From Mycobacterium adipatum (GTDB lineage Bacteria > Actinomycetota > Actinomycetes > Mycobacteriales > Mycobacteriaceae): a DNA stretch of 64,000 nucleotides. Below, piece after piece: positions 52,160 through 60,138 of this stretch (the stretch's first letter is position 1; each line of letters begins with the position of its first letter). A model generated the notes under the pieces. The model was not told where the DNA came from, did no database searches, and saw only the letters and a list, made by a program, of their open reading frames with translations. Where the stretch lies: contig NZ_CP015596.1 in assembly GCF_001644575.1 (NCBI RefSeq), positions 806,001 through 870,000 of the forward strand, read 5' to 3'. The position numbers and the translations under genes are program-made.

Positions 52160-52943
52160 CGTGATGGTGGCCGGCGGTGGCCGCTGTGGACTTCACGCGT
52201 CCCGGATGCTGGCCGAACGAGGGTTGACGGTGACTCTGGTGGAACGACTCCCACAGGCCGGGGGGCAGGAGCCTGAGCGCGATGCGGCGACACTGGTCAA
52301 AGCGGCACAAGCCGCGGGTGTCAAGCTGGTCTTGGGCACGCTGGCAGTCGAATACCGTAACGGAAGCCTGTCGACACTGGGTATCGACGGCGCCACCAGC
52401 ACCGCTATCACAGCGCTCGTTCTCGCGACTGGAACGCGACCCCGAACCCGAGCTGAGCTCAACATCGGTGGTGAGCGAGGAAGTGGCGTGTTGCCGGGAT
52501 CAGCAGCCCTTCACTTTCTGGACGCCGGCTTACTGCCTGGCCGTCGACCCGTCGTTATCGGTGCCGGCGAGTTGGCGCATCACCTGAGCAGCAAGCTGCT
52601 GAGCAAGGGTGCTGAGCGAGTGACCGTGGTGACTGCCGGGCCGGGAACAGGTGTATGGCAAGCAGGCGTGCAGGTATACGACCAGGCGACTCCCAAAGCC
52701 GTGCTTGGCTTTCCGCGCCTTCACACTCTCGTGATCGAGACTGCGGACGGTCCTGTAGAGCTTCACGCGGACTCGGTGATCCTGGCCGCCGGGCGAATTC
52801 CTATGCGCAACATCGAGGGAGCCGTGTTCTCCGACGCTCCGACGGTCTACGAGTGCTTTTCAACGGCGGATCCAAAGACAGATCACGAGTCGCTGGCTGT
52901 GGCGACCGAAACCGTCCGTCAAATAGACAGCCGCCTCCGCTGA
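52152..52943 (+). CDS. GlpB-like FAD/NAD(P)-fold flavoprotein
   Basis: 263 aa. N-terminal FAD loop (VMVAGGGRCGLHASRMLAER), a second nucleotide fold (PVVIGAGELAHHLSSKLL) and a closing LAAGR motif. Partner of the GlpA-like protein by overlap; similar pairs occur in GlpAB, opine oxidases and HcnBC. Note R in the GGGRCG loop where G or P is usual. Confidence 0.75.
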   Translation: MTDVMVAGGGRCGLHASRMLAERGLTVTLVERLPQAGGQEPERDAATLVKAAQAAGVKLVLGTLAVEYRNGSLSTLGIDGATSTAITALVLATGTRPRTRAELNIGGERGSGVLPGSAALHFLDAGLLPGRRPVVIGAGELAHHLSSKLLSKGAERVTVVTAGPGTGVWQAGVQVYDQATPKAVLGFPRLHTLVIETADGPVELHADSVILAAGRIPMRNIEGAVFSDAPTVYECFSTADPKTDHESLAVATETVRQIDSRLR

Positions 52944-52965
52944 GGCACGAACACTGGAGAAGATC

Positions 52966-53193
52966 ATGCAAGTCTTGTCGCCCGTAGGGAGATTCCCCGT
53001 AACCGTCGACGGTGTCCATATCCAAGACCGCCGTATTGTCGTGAAGGCCTCGCTGGGTGCGTGGCGATCCGAGGTCACGCTAGAGAGATCCGATCTACCA
53101 CTGGTGTCCGTCGTTCTGGCAGTTCTGGGCGTTGTACCGCTGGCCGCCTTCGGTATCGGACGCTGGTCAACCTCCTCGAAACGGACGAAATAA
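52966..53193 (+). CDS. 75-aa single-pass membrane protein
   Basis: A short soluble N-terminal part (~45 residues, VTVDGVHIQDRRIVVKASLG) and one C-terminal helix (LPLVSVVLAVLGVVPLAAFG) with a basic tail. No family recognised. Between the flavoproteins and the aldolase; may anchor the dehydrogenase pair, as GlpC does in E. coli, although it has no Fe-S cysteines. Confidence 0.65.
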   Translation: MQVLSPVGRFPVTVDGVHIQDRRIVVKASLGAWRSEVTLERSDLPLVSVVLAVLGVVPLAAFGIGRWSTSSKRTK

Positions 53194-53194
53194 A

Positions 53195-54052
53195 TTGGCA
53201 AGCAACATTTTCAACGAGATCGTCAGTGCGGCGCTGGCCGGTCACTACGGCGTCCTGGGGCTCAATGTCTTTGATGAGTTGACATTGCGAACCGCCGTTG
53301 AGGCTGCAGAGGCAGAGAAAGCGCCGATCATCATCCAGACATCTGTGAAGACAGTGAAATCCATTGGCGCAAGGCGCCTATCGGATCATTTCAAGCTGGT
53401 ATCCTCAGCTTCCGGATCGCCGGTGTCACTGCACCTGGACCACTGCCCGGACCGGGGTGTCATCTCAGAATGCATCCGCGAGGGCTGGGATTCGGTGTTG
53501 TTCGATGCATCCCACTTGTCGTTGGGCGAGGCGACTGCCCAGACCAAAGAGGTGGTGGAGGAAGCTCACGCCCGCGGGGTGAACGTCGAAGGCGAGGTCG
53601 AGGGAATCCAAGGCGTCGAGGACGGCATCGGCAGCGACGACGCTCCTACTCTGTACCCGCTCGAGAAGGTCATCGAGTTCATCAATGTCACCGGGATCGA
53701 CTGTTTCGCACCAGCCATCGGAAACGCACACGGCCTCTATAAGCAAGAGCCCCAGCTGGATATCCAGCGGGTCCGGGATCTCGTCGCCGCCACAAACATC
53801 CCTATGGCCTTGCACGGCGGATCGGGACTCTCTGCAGAACAATTCGGCGAACTGATCGCCGCGGGGTGTGCAAAGGTCAACATTTCGACCGCATTGAAGC
53901 GTGCCTTTATCGAGGGATACCGAAATTATCTCACTGCGCACCCCTCGGCCGCGGAACCGCTGACAGTAATCGCGCAAGTACGGCAAGACCTTCAACAGAT
54001 CGTGGTCCACTACATCCGACAGTTCGGCAGTGCCGGCTCGGTGTCGTCGTGA
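53195..54052 (+). CDS. Class II (zinc) ketose-bisphosphate aldolase
   Basis: 285 aa. Zinc ligands and active site: His80-Leu-Asp82-His83 (LHLDHC), VEGEVEGIQG, GNAHGLYK and LHGGSGLS. Splits or joins ketose phosphates with DHAP or a related ketone. TTG start one base after the previous stop. GatY/KbaY/FbaA are relatives; the substrate must come from the pathway. Confidence 0.88.
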   Translation: MASNIFNEIVSAALAGHYGVLGLNVFDELTLRTAVEAAEAEKAPIIIQTSVKTVKSIGARRLSDHFKLVSSASGSPVSLHLDHCPDRGVISECIREGWDSVLFDASHLSLGEATAQTKEVVEEAHARGVNVEGEVEGIQGVEDGIGSDDAPTLYPLEKVIEFINVTGIDCFAPAIGNAHGLYKQEPQLDIQRVRDLVAATNIPMALHGGSGLSAEQFGELIAAGCAKVNISTALKRAFIEGYRNYLTAHPSAAEPLTVIAQVRQDLQQIVVHYIRQFGSAGSVSS

Positions 54053-54861
54053 AAGCGCTTATTCTCGACTGCGATGGTGTTCTTGCCGACACCGAACGGG
54101 ACGGCCATCGAGTCGCGTTCAATAGGGTTTTTGCGGAAAACAAAGTCGCATTCCAGTGGACCGACGAGACTTACCGGCAGGCTCTGCAGGTCGGCGGCGG
54201 CAAGGAGCGGCTACGCGCTCTCCTATCCCGAGAATTCCTCGAGCAACACGAACTCACCAATGGAATCGAACTCGAAACCCTGATCGCGACATGGCATCGG
54301 CGAAAGACCGAACTATATGTCGAATTGCTCGACTCTGGTGCAATTAAGGCTCGCTCCGGCGTTCGACGGTTGTCTCGCGAAGCGCTTCGACAAGGTTGGC
54401 TACTCGCAGTCGCGTCGACCTCTGCGCACGAATCAGTCCGTGCGGTCCTGAACAAGGTGATGGGAGCGGACCTGGCCGGCCACTTCACTGTGTGCGCGGG
54501 CGATGATGTTCAGCTGAAGAAGCCTGCACCGGACATTTATCTGCTTGCCCTCAATCGGTTGGGCGTCAAGGCCGGGGACGCAGTTGTTGTCGAGGACTCC
54601 GCGATAGGTGTACAGGCGGCGCTCACAGCCGGCATCACTGCTGTAATCGCGACACCAAGCACTTACACGATCCATGAAGATCTCAGCGCTGCAGCAGTGG
54701 TCGTCAGCGAGCTCGGAGACCCGGGCCAACCGATACAGAACGCTGGGAAAGGTTTGGACGAGAGCATGACTGACGGAGTAGTCGAATACAGACATCTATT
54801 AGAACTCCTGAACGTCAAGGCTCCGCATACAGAAGTGAGGGGTCATGCAAATAGTCAGTAA
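54049..54861 (+). CDS. HAD-family phosphatase (CbbY/beta-phosphoglucomutase-like)
   Basis: 270 aa. Motif I ILDCDGVLADTE, motif II Ser/Thr in VASTSAH, motif III Lys in LKKPAPDIY, and motif IV VVEDSAIGV. Sugar-phosphate phosphatase or mutase. GTG overlaps the aldolase stop; a C-terminal tail of ~45 residues past the fold overlaps the transporter start by 17 bp. Confidence 0.86.
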   Translation: MKALILDCDGVLADTERDGHRVAFNRVFAENKVAFQWTDETYRQALQVGGGKERLRALLSREFLEQHELTNGIELETLIATWHRRKTELYVELLDSGAIKARSGVRRLSREALRQGWLLAVASTSAHESVRAVLNKVMGADLAGHFTVCAGDDVQLKKPAPDIYLLALNRLGVKAGDAVVVEDSAIGVQAALTAGITAVIATPSTYTIHEDLSAAAVVVSELGDPGQPIQNAGKGLDESMTDGVVEYRHLLELLNVKAPHTEVRGHANSQ

Positions 54862-56071
54862 CATAGTTCTCTACACCATGATGGCGTTCGTCCTCATCGG
54901 TGCTGCATTTGCGATACGTAACAGTGATTCCGGAATTGGGAAGGAATTTCTTCAAGGTATTCATTCCATCGGCCACTTGTTCGTCCCGGTAGCGGGGATC
55001 ATGGCGTCCATCCCATACCTGACCACCGCGGTCGAGAAGGGCGCCGGGCCGATCTGGCAAGCATTGGGGGCCGACCCTTCGATCGCGGCAACCACATTCA
55101 TCGCTTCCGATATGGGCGGGTATCAACTTGCCTTCGCTACGGCGGGTGATAGCGGAGCGTGGATCACGGCAATGGTGACAGGGTTCATGGCCGGTGCGAC
55201 GATTGTGTTCACCGTCCCCGTTGGTCTCGCGATGCTACAGAAGACCGACCAGCGATACATGGCATTGGGCATCATGTCGGGCGTGCTCACAATCCCGATC
55301 GGGGTCTTGGTGACCATGGTGATCATAATGATCACGCGTCCGCTCATCCGTGGAGATGTGCGAACAACCGGGCCTTCGGAGACTGTGATTGACGGCCTCA
55401 ACATTCAAGAGCTACTCGCCAATCTGCTCCCCCTGCTGCTGATCGTCGTAGCCATCGCCGCCGGACTGAAGTTCGCACCGGGATTTATGATCAAGGCGTT
55501 CATCATCTTTGGCCGCCTGATCGATGCGGCCGTGAAGATAATCCTCGCACTGTCGATCGTCGAGTACTTCACCGGTATCTTCACGAAGATGTTCGGAGCG
55601 TGGGGATTCGAGCCGATCATTGCCACGGCGGATGACCACTTCCGTGCCCTCGAGGTCGTCGGTGCGGTCGGAATCATGCTCGCAGGTGCGTTTCCCATGG
55701 TCTACGCGATCAACAAATTTCTCGCCGGGCCACTGAGCCGCCTGGGGAATCGGGTAGGAATCGGCGAAACCGGAGTCACCGGAATGCTCGGCGGTGCTGC
55801 AAATGCGCTCGCGCTCTTCCACGTCGTCAAGAACATGTCGCCGCGGGATAAGGTGATATCGATCGCGTTCGTGGTATGTGGTGGCTTCTTGCTGGGCGAT
55901 CACCTGTCATTCACGGCCAACTTCCAGCCAAACTTGATCGGCGCTGTGCTCGTAGGAAAGCTGACTGCGGCCATTCTCGCCATCGTCCTGGCACGCTACA
56001 TCGCGGTACCCACCGCTGAGCGATTGGCTCAGAAGGACGAACCGTTCCTCGACTCCGGCACACACGCGTAG
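54845..56071 (+). CDS. EutH-like ethanolamine transporter
   Basis: 408 aa with about ten or eleven membrane helices. Matches EutH features: initial IVLYTMMAFVLIGAAFAIRN, ASDMGGYQLA, ATIVFTVPVGLAML and GFLLGDHLSF. EutH carries ethanolamine in enterobacteria and Firmicutes. No eutBC ammonia-lyase or carboxysome genes are present, so the substrate may be ethanolamine used differently, or another small alcohol. Confidence 0.82.
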   Translation: MQIVSNIVLYTMMAFVLIGAAFAIRNSDSGIGKEFLQGIHSIGHLFVPVAGIMASIPYLTTAVEKGAGPIWQALGADPSIAATTFIASDMGGYQLAFATAGDSGAWITAMVTGFMAGATIVFTVPVGLAMLQKTDQRYMALGIMSGVLTIPIGVLVTMVIIMITRPLIRGDVRTTGPSETVIDGLNIQELLANLLPLLLIVVAIAAGLKFAPGFMIKAFIIFGRLIDAAVKIILALSIVEYFTGIFTKMFGAWGFEPIIATADDHFRALEVVGAVGIMLAGAFPMVYAINKFLAGPLSRLGNRVGIGETGVTGMLGGAANALALFHVVKNMSPRDKVISIAFVVCGGFLLGDHLSFTANFQPNLIGAVLVGKLTAAILAIVLARYIAVPTAERLAQKDEPFLDSGTHA

Positions 56072-56086
56072 CGGCCAGGGCGACCC

Positions 56087-57070
56087 ATGACTAACTCAGA
56101 TTCCACCGCACAGCGTGACTTGGAAACCGTCGTTCGAGCGCAATGGCCGAGCCGACCCTGGAAGTCGGTCGCGCTAGACGGCGGCATGACGAATCGTAAT
56201 TGGCGGGTCACCGTCGAATCAGATTCCAGTGGCGCACAAGAGGATTTCGCCGTTCAACTGTTGCTCTCCAACGAGCTCGCAGCGCGTATCGGAATCAACC
56301 GCCACACTCAGAAGCAGGTAATGCCGATTGTCGAAGAACTGAAGCTGGGCCCGAAACTCGTGGCATGGCGACAAGGCGATCCATGTGCTCTGATCACTGA
56401 CTTCCTCGAGAACGCCGGCGCATCCGGACCCGAAGACCGCTCGCGGGTAATCACCCTGGCTGCCGCCGCATTGTCTCGACTGCATAAGAACACCCGCGGG
56501 ACTCGGTTGCGAAACTACATCTCGGACCCGTTCGATGGCGCTGAGTGGCTATTCCGGAGGGTCGAGGAATTGATCCCGCAGGCGTCCGCTCCCTTCACGT
56601 GGGCGATCGAATTGAGTAGGCGCTGCCAGCGGGCTCGAGGCACGTACGAACCCTGCTTGCTACACGCAGACCTTTCGGTTGGCAACGTGCTGGTCTCGCA
56701 GTCGGGCGTAAGCCTCATCGATTGGGAGTATGCGGGCGGCGGAGACAGGTTCTTCGATTGTGGTGATTTTGCCGAGAAGTGGGAGTTGAGTGCCGTCGAG
56801 GAACGCCAATTCGCCGACGAGTACAACTCGACGGGGGATTCACTCGAATATCTGCTCGCGGCTCTGCGAATGTATCGCTTCCACAGCCGCTTGCGCGAGG
56901 CGCTATGGGCGGCGGCGGCCAGCACCACGCACTTCACCGAGTTCGACCATTCCGCCTATAGCCGCGCCTGTATGACGCGCCTGGACGACATCGCCGCCAG
57001 CAAAGCGTTCCAAGACAGCCTAAGTCTGGTAAAAGCCACCACTGAGATAAAGGAAGTGCAGTGCTCGTAA
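56087..57070 (+). CDS. Choline/ethanolamine-kinase-like phosphotransferase
   Basis: 327 aa. APH/choline-kinase fold: GGMTNRNWRV loop, catalytic His193-x-Asp195 (LLHADLSVGNVLV) and metal Asp in LIDWEYAGGGDRFFDCGDFA. Phosphorylates a hydroxyl group of a small alcohol, classically choline or ethanolamine. Located directly after the EutH-like transporter, so it should act on the imported substrate. Overlaps the next gene by 10 bp. Confidence 0.83.
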   Translation: MTNSDSTAQRDLETVVRAQWPSRPWKSVALDGGMTNRNWRVTVESDSSGAQEDFAVQLLLSNELAARIGINRHTQKQVMPIVEELKLGPKLVAWRQGDPCALITDFLENAGASGPEDRSRVITLAAAALSRLHKNTRGTRLRNYISDPFDGAEWLFRRVEELIPQASAPFTWAIELSRRCQRARGTYEPCLLHADLSVGNVLVSQSGVSLIDWEYAGGGDRFFDCGDFAEKWELSAVEERQFADEYNSTGDSLEYLLAALRMYRFHSRLREALWAAAASTTHFTEFDHSAYSRACMTRLDDIAASKAFQDSLSLVKATTEIKEVQCS

Positions 57071-58383
57071 CATCCCTTCACCCAAACCTCGACTCCGCCA
57101 CAGTGATCAGGGAACGACAGTTGCGGGTCGAGTCGGGGGCCTCGGAATACGTTCACGCAGTTCACCCCTCGATCCTGGCGCAGGTCGAGACTGGTTCGGC
57201 GGTGAATGTCTCTGCTCGCTTCCGCGAGGTTGTTGATCTGTTCGAGCCGAAGCGAGAATCCACACCAGCCGGTTTCCGTGTGGAGACCACCGGGACACAC
57301 TCTGTCACCCTGGATCTCGTTCGCGATATCGGCTATGCCCGGGATGGGCAACGTAGGCCGACGTCATTGCTGTTCTCGGCAGACTCTGCCAACCCGTACG
57401 AAATCGCCGAATGTCGCGATCTGATTGCCAATGTGACCTGCAATCCGGGGATCGTCTACGACCTTTTTCTCAACAACCCGGAGGCCAACGTTGGCGGCCA
57501 ATTCTCTGATCTCAACGAAGTGTTACAGGCAATAGGAGACGAGGTCGGCCCCGGGTGTGACATCTCCGTCGAACTCCACGATCCGTACGAACAGGACTTC
57601 GCCAAGATACTCGACGAGATTCAGATGTACGAGGATATCCTGTCGCGCTACCGCCTGGTGGTCAAAGTCCCTCATACAGGAGCGATCTCACCCTCAGCTT
57701 CGAGTCAGCTCCTGACTGGCGATGGTCTACTGAACAACCGATACTATGACGGATCTCCCGAGGATCTCCTACGCGGACATTCCTTGGCGCACAAGCTGCA
57801 TGAGTTGGGTCACCGCGTCAACTTCACGCTTATGTTCGAGCCGTATCAGACACCTCTCGCATTGCAGATCCGGCCATATTTCATCAACGCTTTCATACGT
57901 AACCGGCTCAGTGCCACGCGTCGTATATCGGGGTTGCTGGCCGCATTCGAAGCCACTGAGGATTCCTGGTTCATCAGAGAACTTCGGCAGTACTTGATTG
58001 CGAACCACTACTTGGGTAAGGGCGACGCTGAACTCGACCTCCTTGAAACCCTGTCTCAGGCCAAGCGGATGGTGGCTTATCGCCACAATGAAAGCAGCGA
58101 TGGCTTGGACAGCGCTCGTGCCTCAGTGCGCTGGCTGCGCGCATCAAATCTGCCTGATTCACGATTGATCGTCTGTTCTCTCGACGGAGACACGCTGTTC
58201 CCGATGGTGATGTCGATGCTGGTCGAGCCAGAGTTCATCGATCTCCAGGATCGCGTGTTACTCACGACTGATCCACGCTATTTGGCGCGCTGGGCGAGCA
58301 GCCCCCATGTCATCAGCTATCAACAGAGATTTTTGAAGGCGTGCGAAGGAAGTGTGTCACGAGTGCCTTCTTCCGCGAGTTGA
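57061..58383 (+). CDS. Transaldolase-family protein
   Basis: 440 aa. TIM-barrel signs: LFSADSANPYEIAECRDLIA followed by VTCNPGIVYDLF, a Schiff-base Lys at 202 (LVVKVPHTG) and VNFTLMF then PYFINAFIRNR. Longer than usual (TalB-type is ~320 aa), with an extra N-terminal part of ~90 residues and a C-terminal part of ~100. GTG start after AAGGAAG. Ends the operon; a hairpin follows. Confidence 0.75.
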   Translation: MLVTSLHPNLDSATVIRERQLRVESGASEYVHAVHPSILAQVETGSAVNVSARFREVVDLFEPKRESTPAGFRVETTGTHSVTLDLVRDIGYARDGQRRPTSLLFSADSANPYEIAECRDLIANVTCNPGIVYDLFLNNPEANVGGQFSDLNEVLQAIGDEVGPGCDISVELHDPYEQDFAKILDEIQMYEDILSRYRLVVKVPHTGAISPSASSQLLTGDGLLNNRYYDGSPEDLLRGHSLAHKLHELGHRVNFTLMFEPYQTPLALQIRPYFINAFIRNRLSATRRISGLLAAFEATEDSWFIRELRQYLIANHYLGKGDAELDLLETLSQAKRMVAYRHNESSDGLDSARASVRWLRASNLPDSRLIVCSLDGDTLFPMVMSMLVEPEFIDLQDRVLLTTDPRYLARWASSPHVISYQQRFLKACEGSVSRVPSSAS

Positions 58384-58396
58384 GTGGCGAGAAGGG

Positions 58397-58411
58397 CGGG
58401 GTTTGACCCCG
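58397..58411 (+). terminator. Short hairpin after the operon
   Basis: CGGGGT-TTG-ACCCCG, 14 bp after the transaldolase stop. No T-run follows, so it could equally be part of the structured element that begins at 58412. Confidence 0.3.
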
Positions 58412-58537
58412 GGCACCGGATAGGTGTGGAGTCGTAAACAACTCTCCACGTGTTCCGCCGCGCTGCACTTTTCTGGGGAACCCCAGTTGGCTACGGGGCA
58501 GAACACCTGCCCGTCCGCTTGCGGCGTGCCCGGTGCC
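58412..58537. ncRNA. Unidentified highly structured sequence, candidate RNA
   Basis: GGCACCGG (58412-58419) pairs with CCGGTGCC (58530-58537) and would close a multibranch structure. Inside are GTGGAG/CTCCAC (58426-58449), CGCCGC/GCGGCG (58456-58461 with 58521-58526), CTGGGG/CCCCAG (58473-58486) and GGCAG/CTGCC (58497-58511). GTGTTC (58450) also matches GAACAC (58501). No coding frame is supported. It does not match an RNA I can name, and the strand is unknown. Confidence 0.4.
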
Positions 58538-58638
58538 ACTGGTCTTCGACACCTGACCTCACCGAATGTTTCATAGCCGTGACGAGTCCCCGTTACTGAG
58601 TCCACCCGGTTTTGGAGTCGGGTTGGTGTAATCCGTTC

Positions 58639-59478
58639 TCAGTTGATGCTGCAGGCCACCGGGGTATGGGTGCACCTGCACGCCGCAGCGTACTCGGCCG
58701 GTGTGCGGTAGCCCAGGGCCGAGTGGCGGTGTCGATGGTTGTGTTCGTGCTTGAAGTCGCCGATGACCACGCGGGCCTCGAACAGCGTGTTCCAGTAGTT
58801 GCGGTTGAGGCATTCCTTCCGGAGTCGGTTGTTGAACGATTCGATGTAGCCGTTGTCCCACGGGCAACCCGGCGGGATGTACACCATTCCGGTCTTGTTT
58901 TCGCAGAACCGTTGCAGCGCTTGAGAAACCATCTCCGGTCCATTGTCCATCCGAAGCACCTTCGGTGGGCCGCCACGAGCGGCGAACACCTTCGTGAGTT
59001 CCTCGACCAGCCGCTCGCCAGTGATCGAGCGCTCCACCACATTCAGTAGCGATTCGCGGGTGTGCTCGTCGATCATCGACGCGATCTTGATGGCCTTACC
59101 GTCGATGGTGGAGTCGAACTGGAAGTCGATCGCCCACACCACCTTCGGCGCATCGGCGAGGATCGGCGGCACTGAGGACACCCCGGCCCGCTTGCGGGGC
59201 GAGACGACCTTGACCTGTAGGCCTTCTTCGCGCCAGAGCCGGTGGATCTTCTTCTTATTGACCTCACGGCGCTCGTCGTAGCGCAACGCCGCCCAAGCAC
59301 GCCGAAACCCGTGGCACGGGTGTTTGGTGGCGTAGCCGCGCAGCCAAGCCCTCATGTCGGCATCCGGATCGGTCGGAGTCTGCGCCAACGGCAGGCGACG
59401 GTAGGTAGAGCGGGCCAGCCCAACAGCTTTGCACGCCAACCGTTCCGACATGCCCAAGGTCTCCTTGAGCATGTCCAC
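58639..59478 (-). CDS. IS3 transposase OrfB (DDE integrase part)
   Basis: Catalytic pattern: VWAIDFQFDST, LRMDNGPEM and GYIESFNNRLRKE (D, D, E). The reading frame is open upstream to the orfA end, and the likely product is an OrfAB fusion made by -1 slippage at GGGAAAA (59508-59514), which adds KILSPAAKRRAV before the Met used here. 279 aa from the internal ATG. Confidence 0.9.
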   Translation of the reverse strand: MDMLKETLGMSERLACKAVGLARSTYRRLPLAQTPTDPDADMRAWLRGYATKHPCHGFRRAWAALRYDERREVNKKKIHRLWREEGLQVKVVSPRKRAGVSSVPPILADAPKVVWAIDFQFDSTIDGKAIKIASMIDEHTRESLLNVVERSITGERLVEELTKVFAARGGPPKVLRMDNGPEMVSQALQRFCENKTGMVYIPPGCPWDNGYIESFNNRLRKECLNRNYWNTLFEARVVIGDFKHEHNHRHRHSALGYRTPAEYAAACRCTHTPVACSIN

Positions 59479-59501
59479 GGCGCGGCGCTTGGCAGCTGGG
59501 C

Positions 59502-59783
59502 TCAGAATTTTCCCTTAGCGACCTCCCGCAGGGCGTCCTTCTCAAGTTCGGCGTCGGCCAGCAGCCGCTTGAGGCGGGCGTTCTGATCGCGCAGCTCCTT
59601 GAGTTCCTTGGCGGCGTCGGTGTCCATGCCGCCGTACGTGCGCCGCCAGTTGTACAGCGTCGCCGGCGAGACCTGCAGCTCGGCGGCGATCTCCTCACCG
59701 GTCTTACCTTCGGCAGCCAACTCATCTGCCCGGCGCAGCTTGCGCACGATGTCCTCCGCGGAATTCCGCTTCCGACCAGCCAT
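59502..59783 (-). CDS. IS3 transposase OrfA (HTH protein)
   Basis: 93 aa. HTH (TGEEIAAELQVSPATLYNWR) plus a leucine-zipper-like helix (LKELRDQNARLKRLLADAEL), as usual for OrfA. Ends at a slippery GGGAAAA followed by TTC TGA, the common IS3 frameshift design. ATG at 59781-59783. Confidence 0.9.
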   Translation of the reverse strand: MAGRKRNSAEDIVRKLRRADELAAEGKTGEEIAAELQVSPATLYNWRRTYGGMDTDAAKELKELRDQNARLKRLLADAELEKDALREVAKGKF

Positions 59784-59944
59784 GTGTTCATCGTCCCTTC
59801 TGGCCCGACATCGGGCCACAGGACTCTAAAACTGGTCGGACTCATTCAGCGGGAACACGCCAGCCGGATCGTAAGCTGCCGTGCGTGGTCGCTGCGTAGC
59901 AGAGGGATTCAGCGTCCATATATCGCGTGGTGAATAGCGGTGGG

Positions 59945-60138
59945 ACGAGTTGGCCTGTAAGCCGGATTCTGTACCTCGCCGGGATCTTCCGGCGAGGTGG
60001 CGACCATCCATCTGGACACACCGTCGCCGGGTGCCTCAAGCGGCCTACCCGCAAACTCGGGCGAGCAGCCCTTGAACGCTTGCGCAGCCACAACCAGGTT
60101 GCGGCCTTCTTGGCCTTGCTTCGGGTGGGGTTTACCTA
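59945..60138 (-). ncRNA. rnpB: RNase P RNA (class A), 3' piece of a split gene
   Basis: On the minus strand this reads UAGGUAAACCCC, the AGAUGGAUGGUCGCC region and the universal 3' motif ACAGAAUCCGGCUUA. It continues the piece at 61265-61430 once the IS630 element and one TA are removed. The end near 59945 is approximate. The last ~15 bases (GGCCAACUCGUCCC) should form helix P1, but no partner is found at the other end. Confidence 0.88.

Larger units (their letters stand above)
58597..59844. mobile_element. IS3-family element, 1,248 bp
   Basis: Ends TGAGTCCACCCGGTTTTGGA... (58597-58619) and, reversed, TGAGTCCGACCAGTTTTAGA... (59822-59844); 19 of 23 bases match. TG...CA tips are typical of IS3. 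It holds orfA and orfB on the minus strand. No convincing target duplication is seen at the flanks (TAC versus TTC). Confidence 0.9.

Noticed and set aside
58530..58545. GCCACTGG after the closing stem as part of a cobalamin riboswitch
   Set aside because: One short match only; the other conserved boxes are not in order, so I leave the element unidentified.
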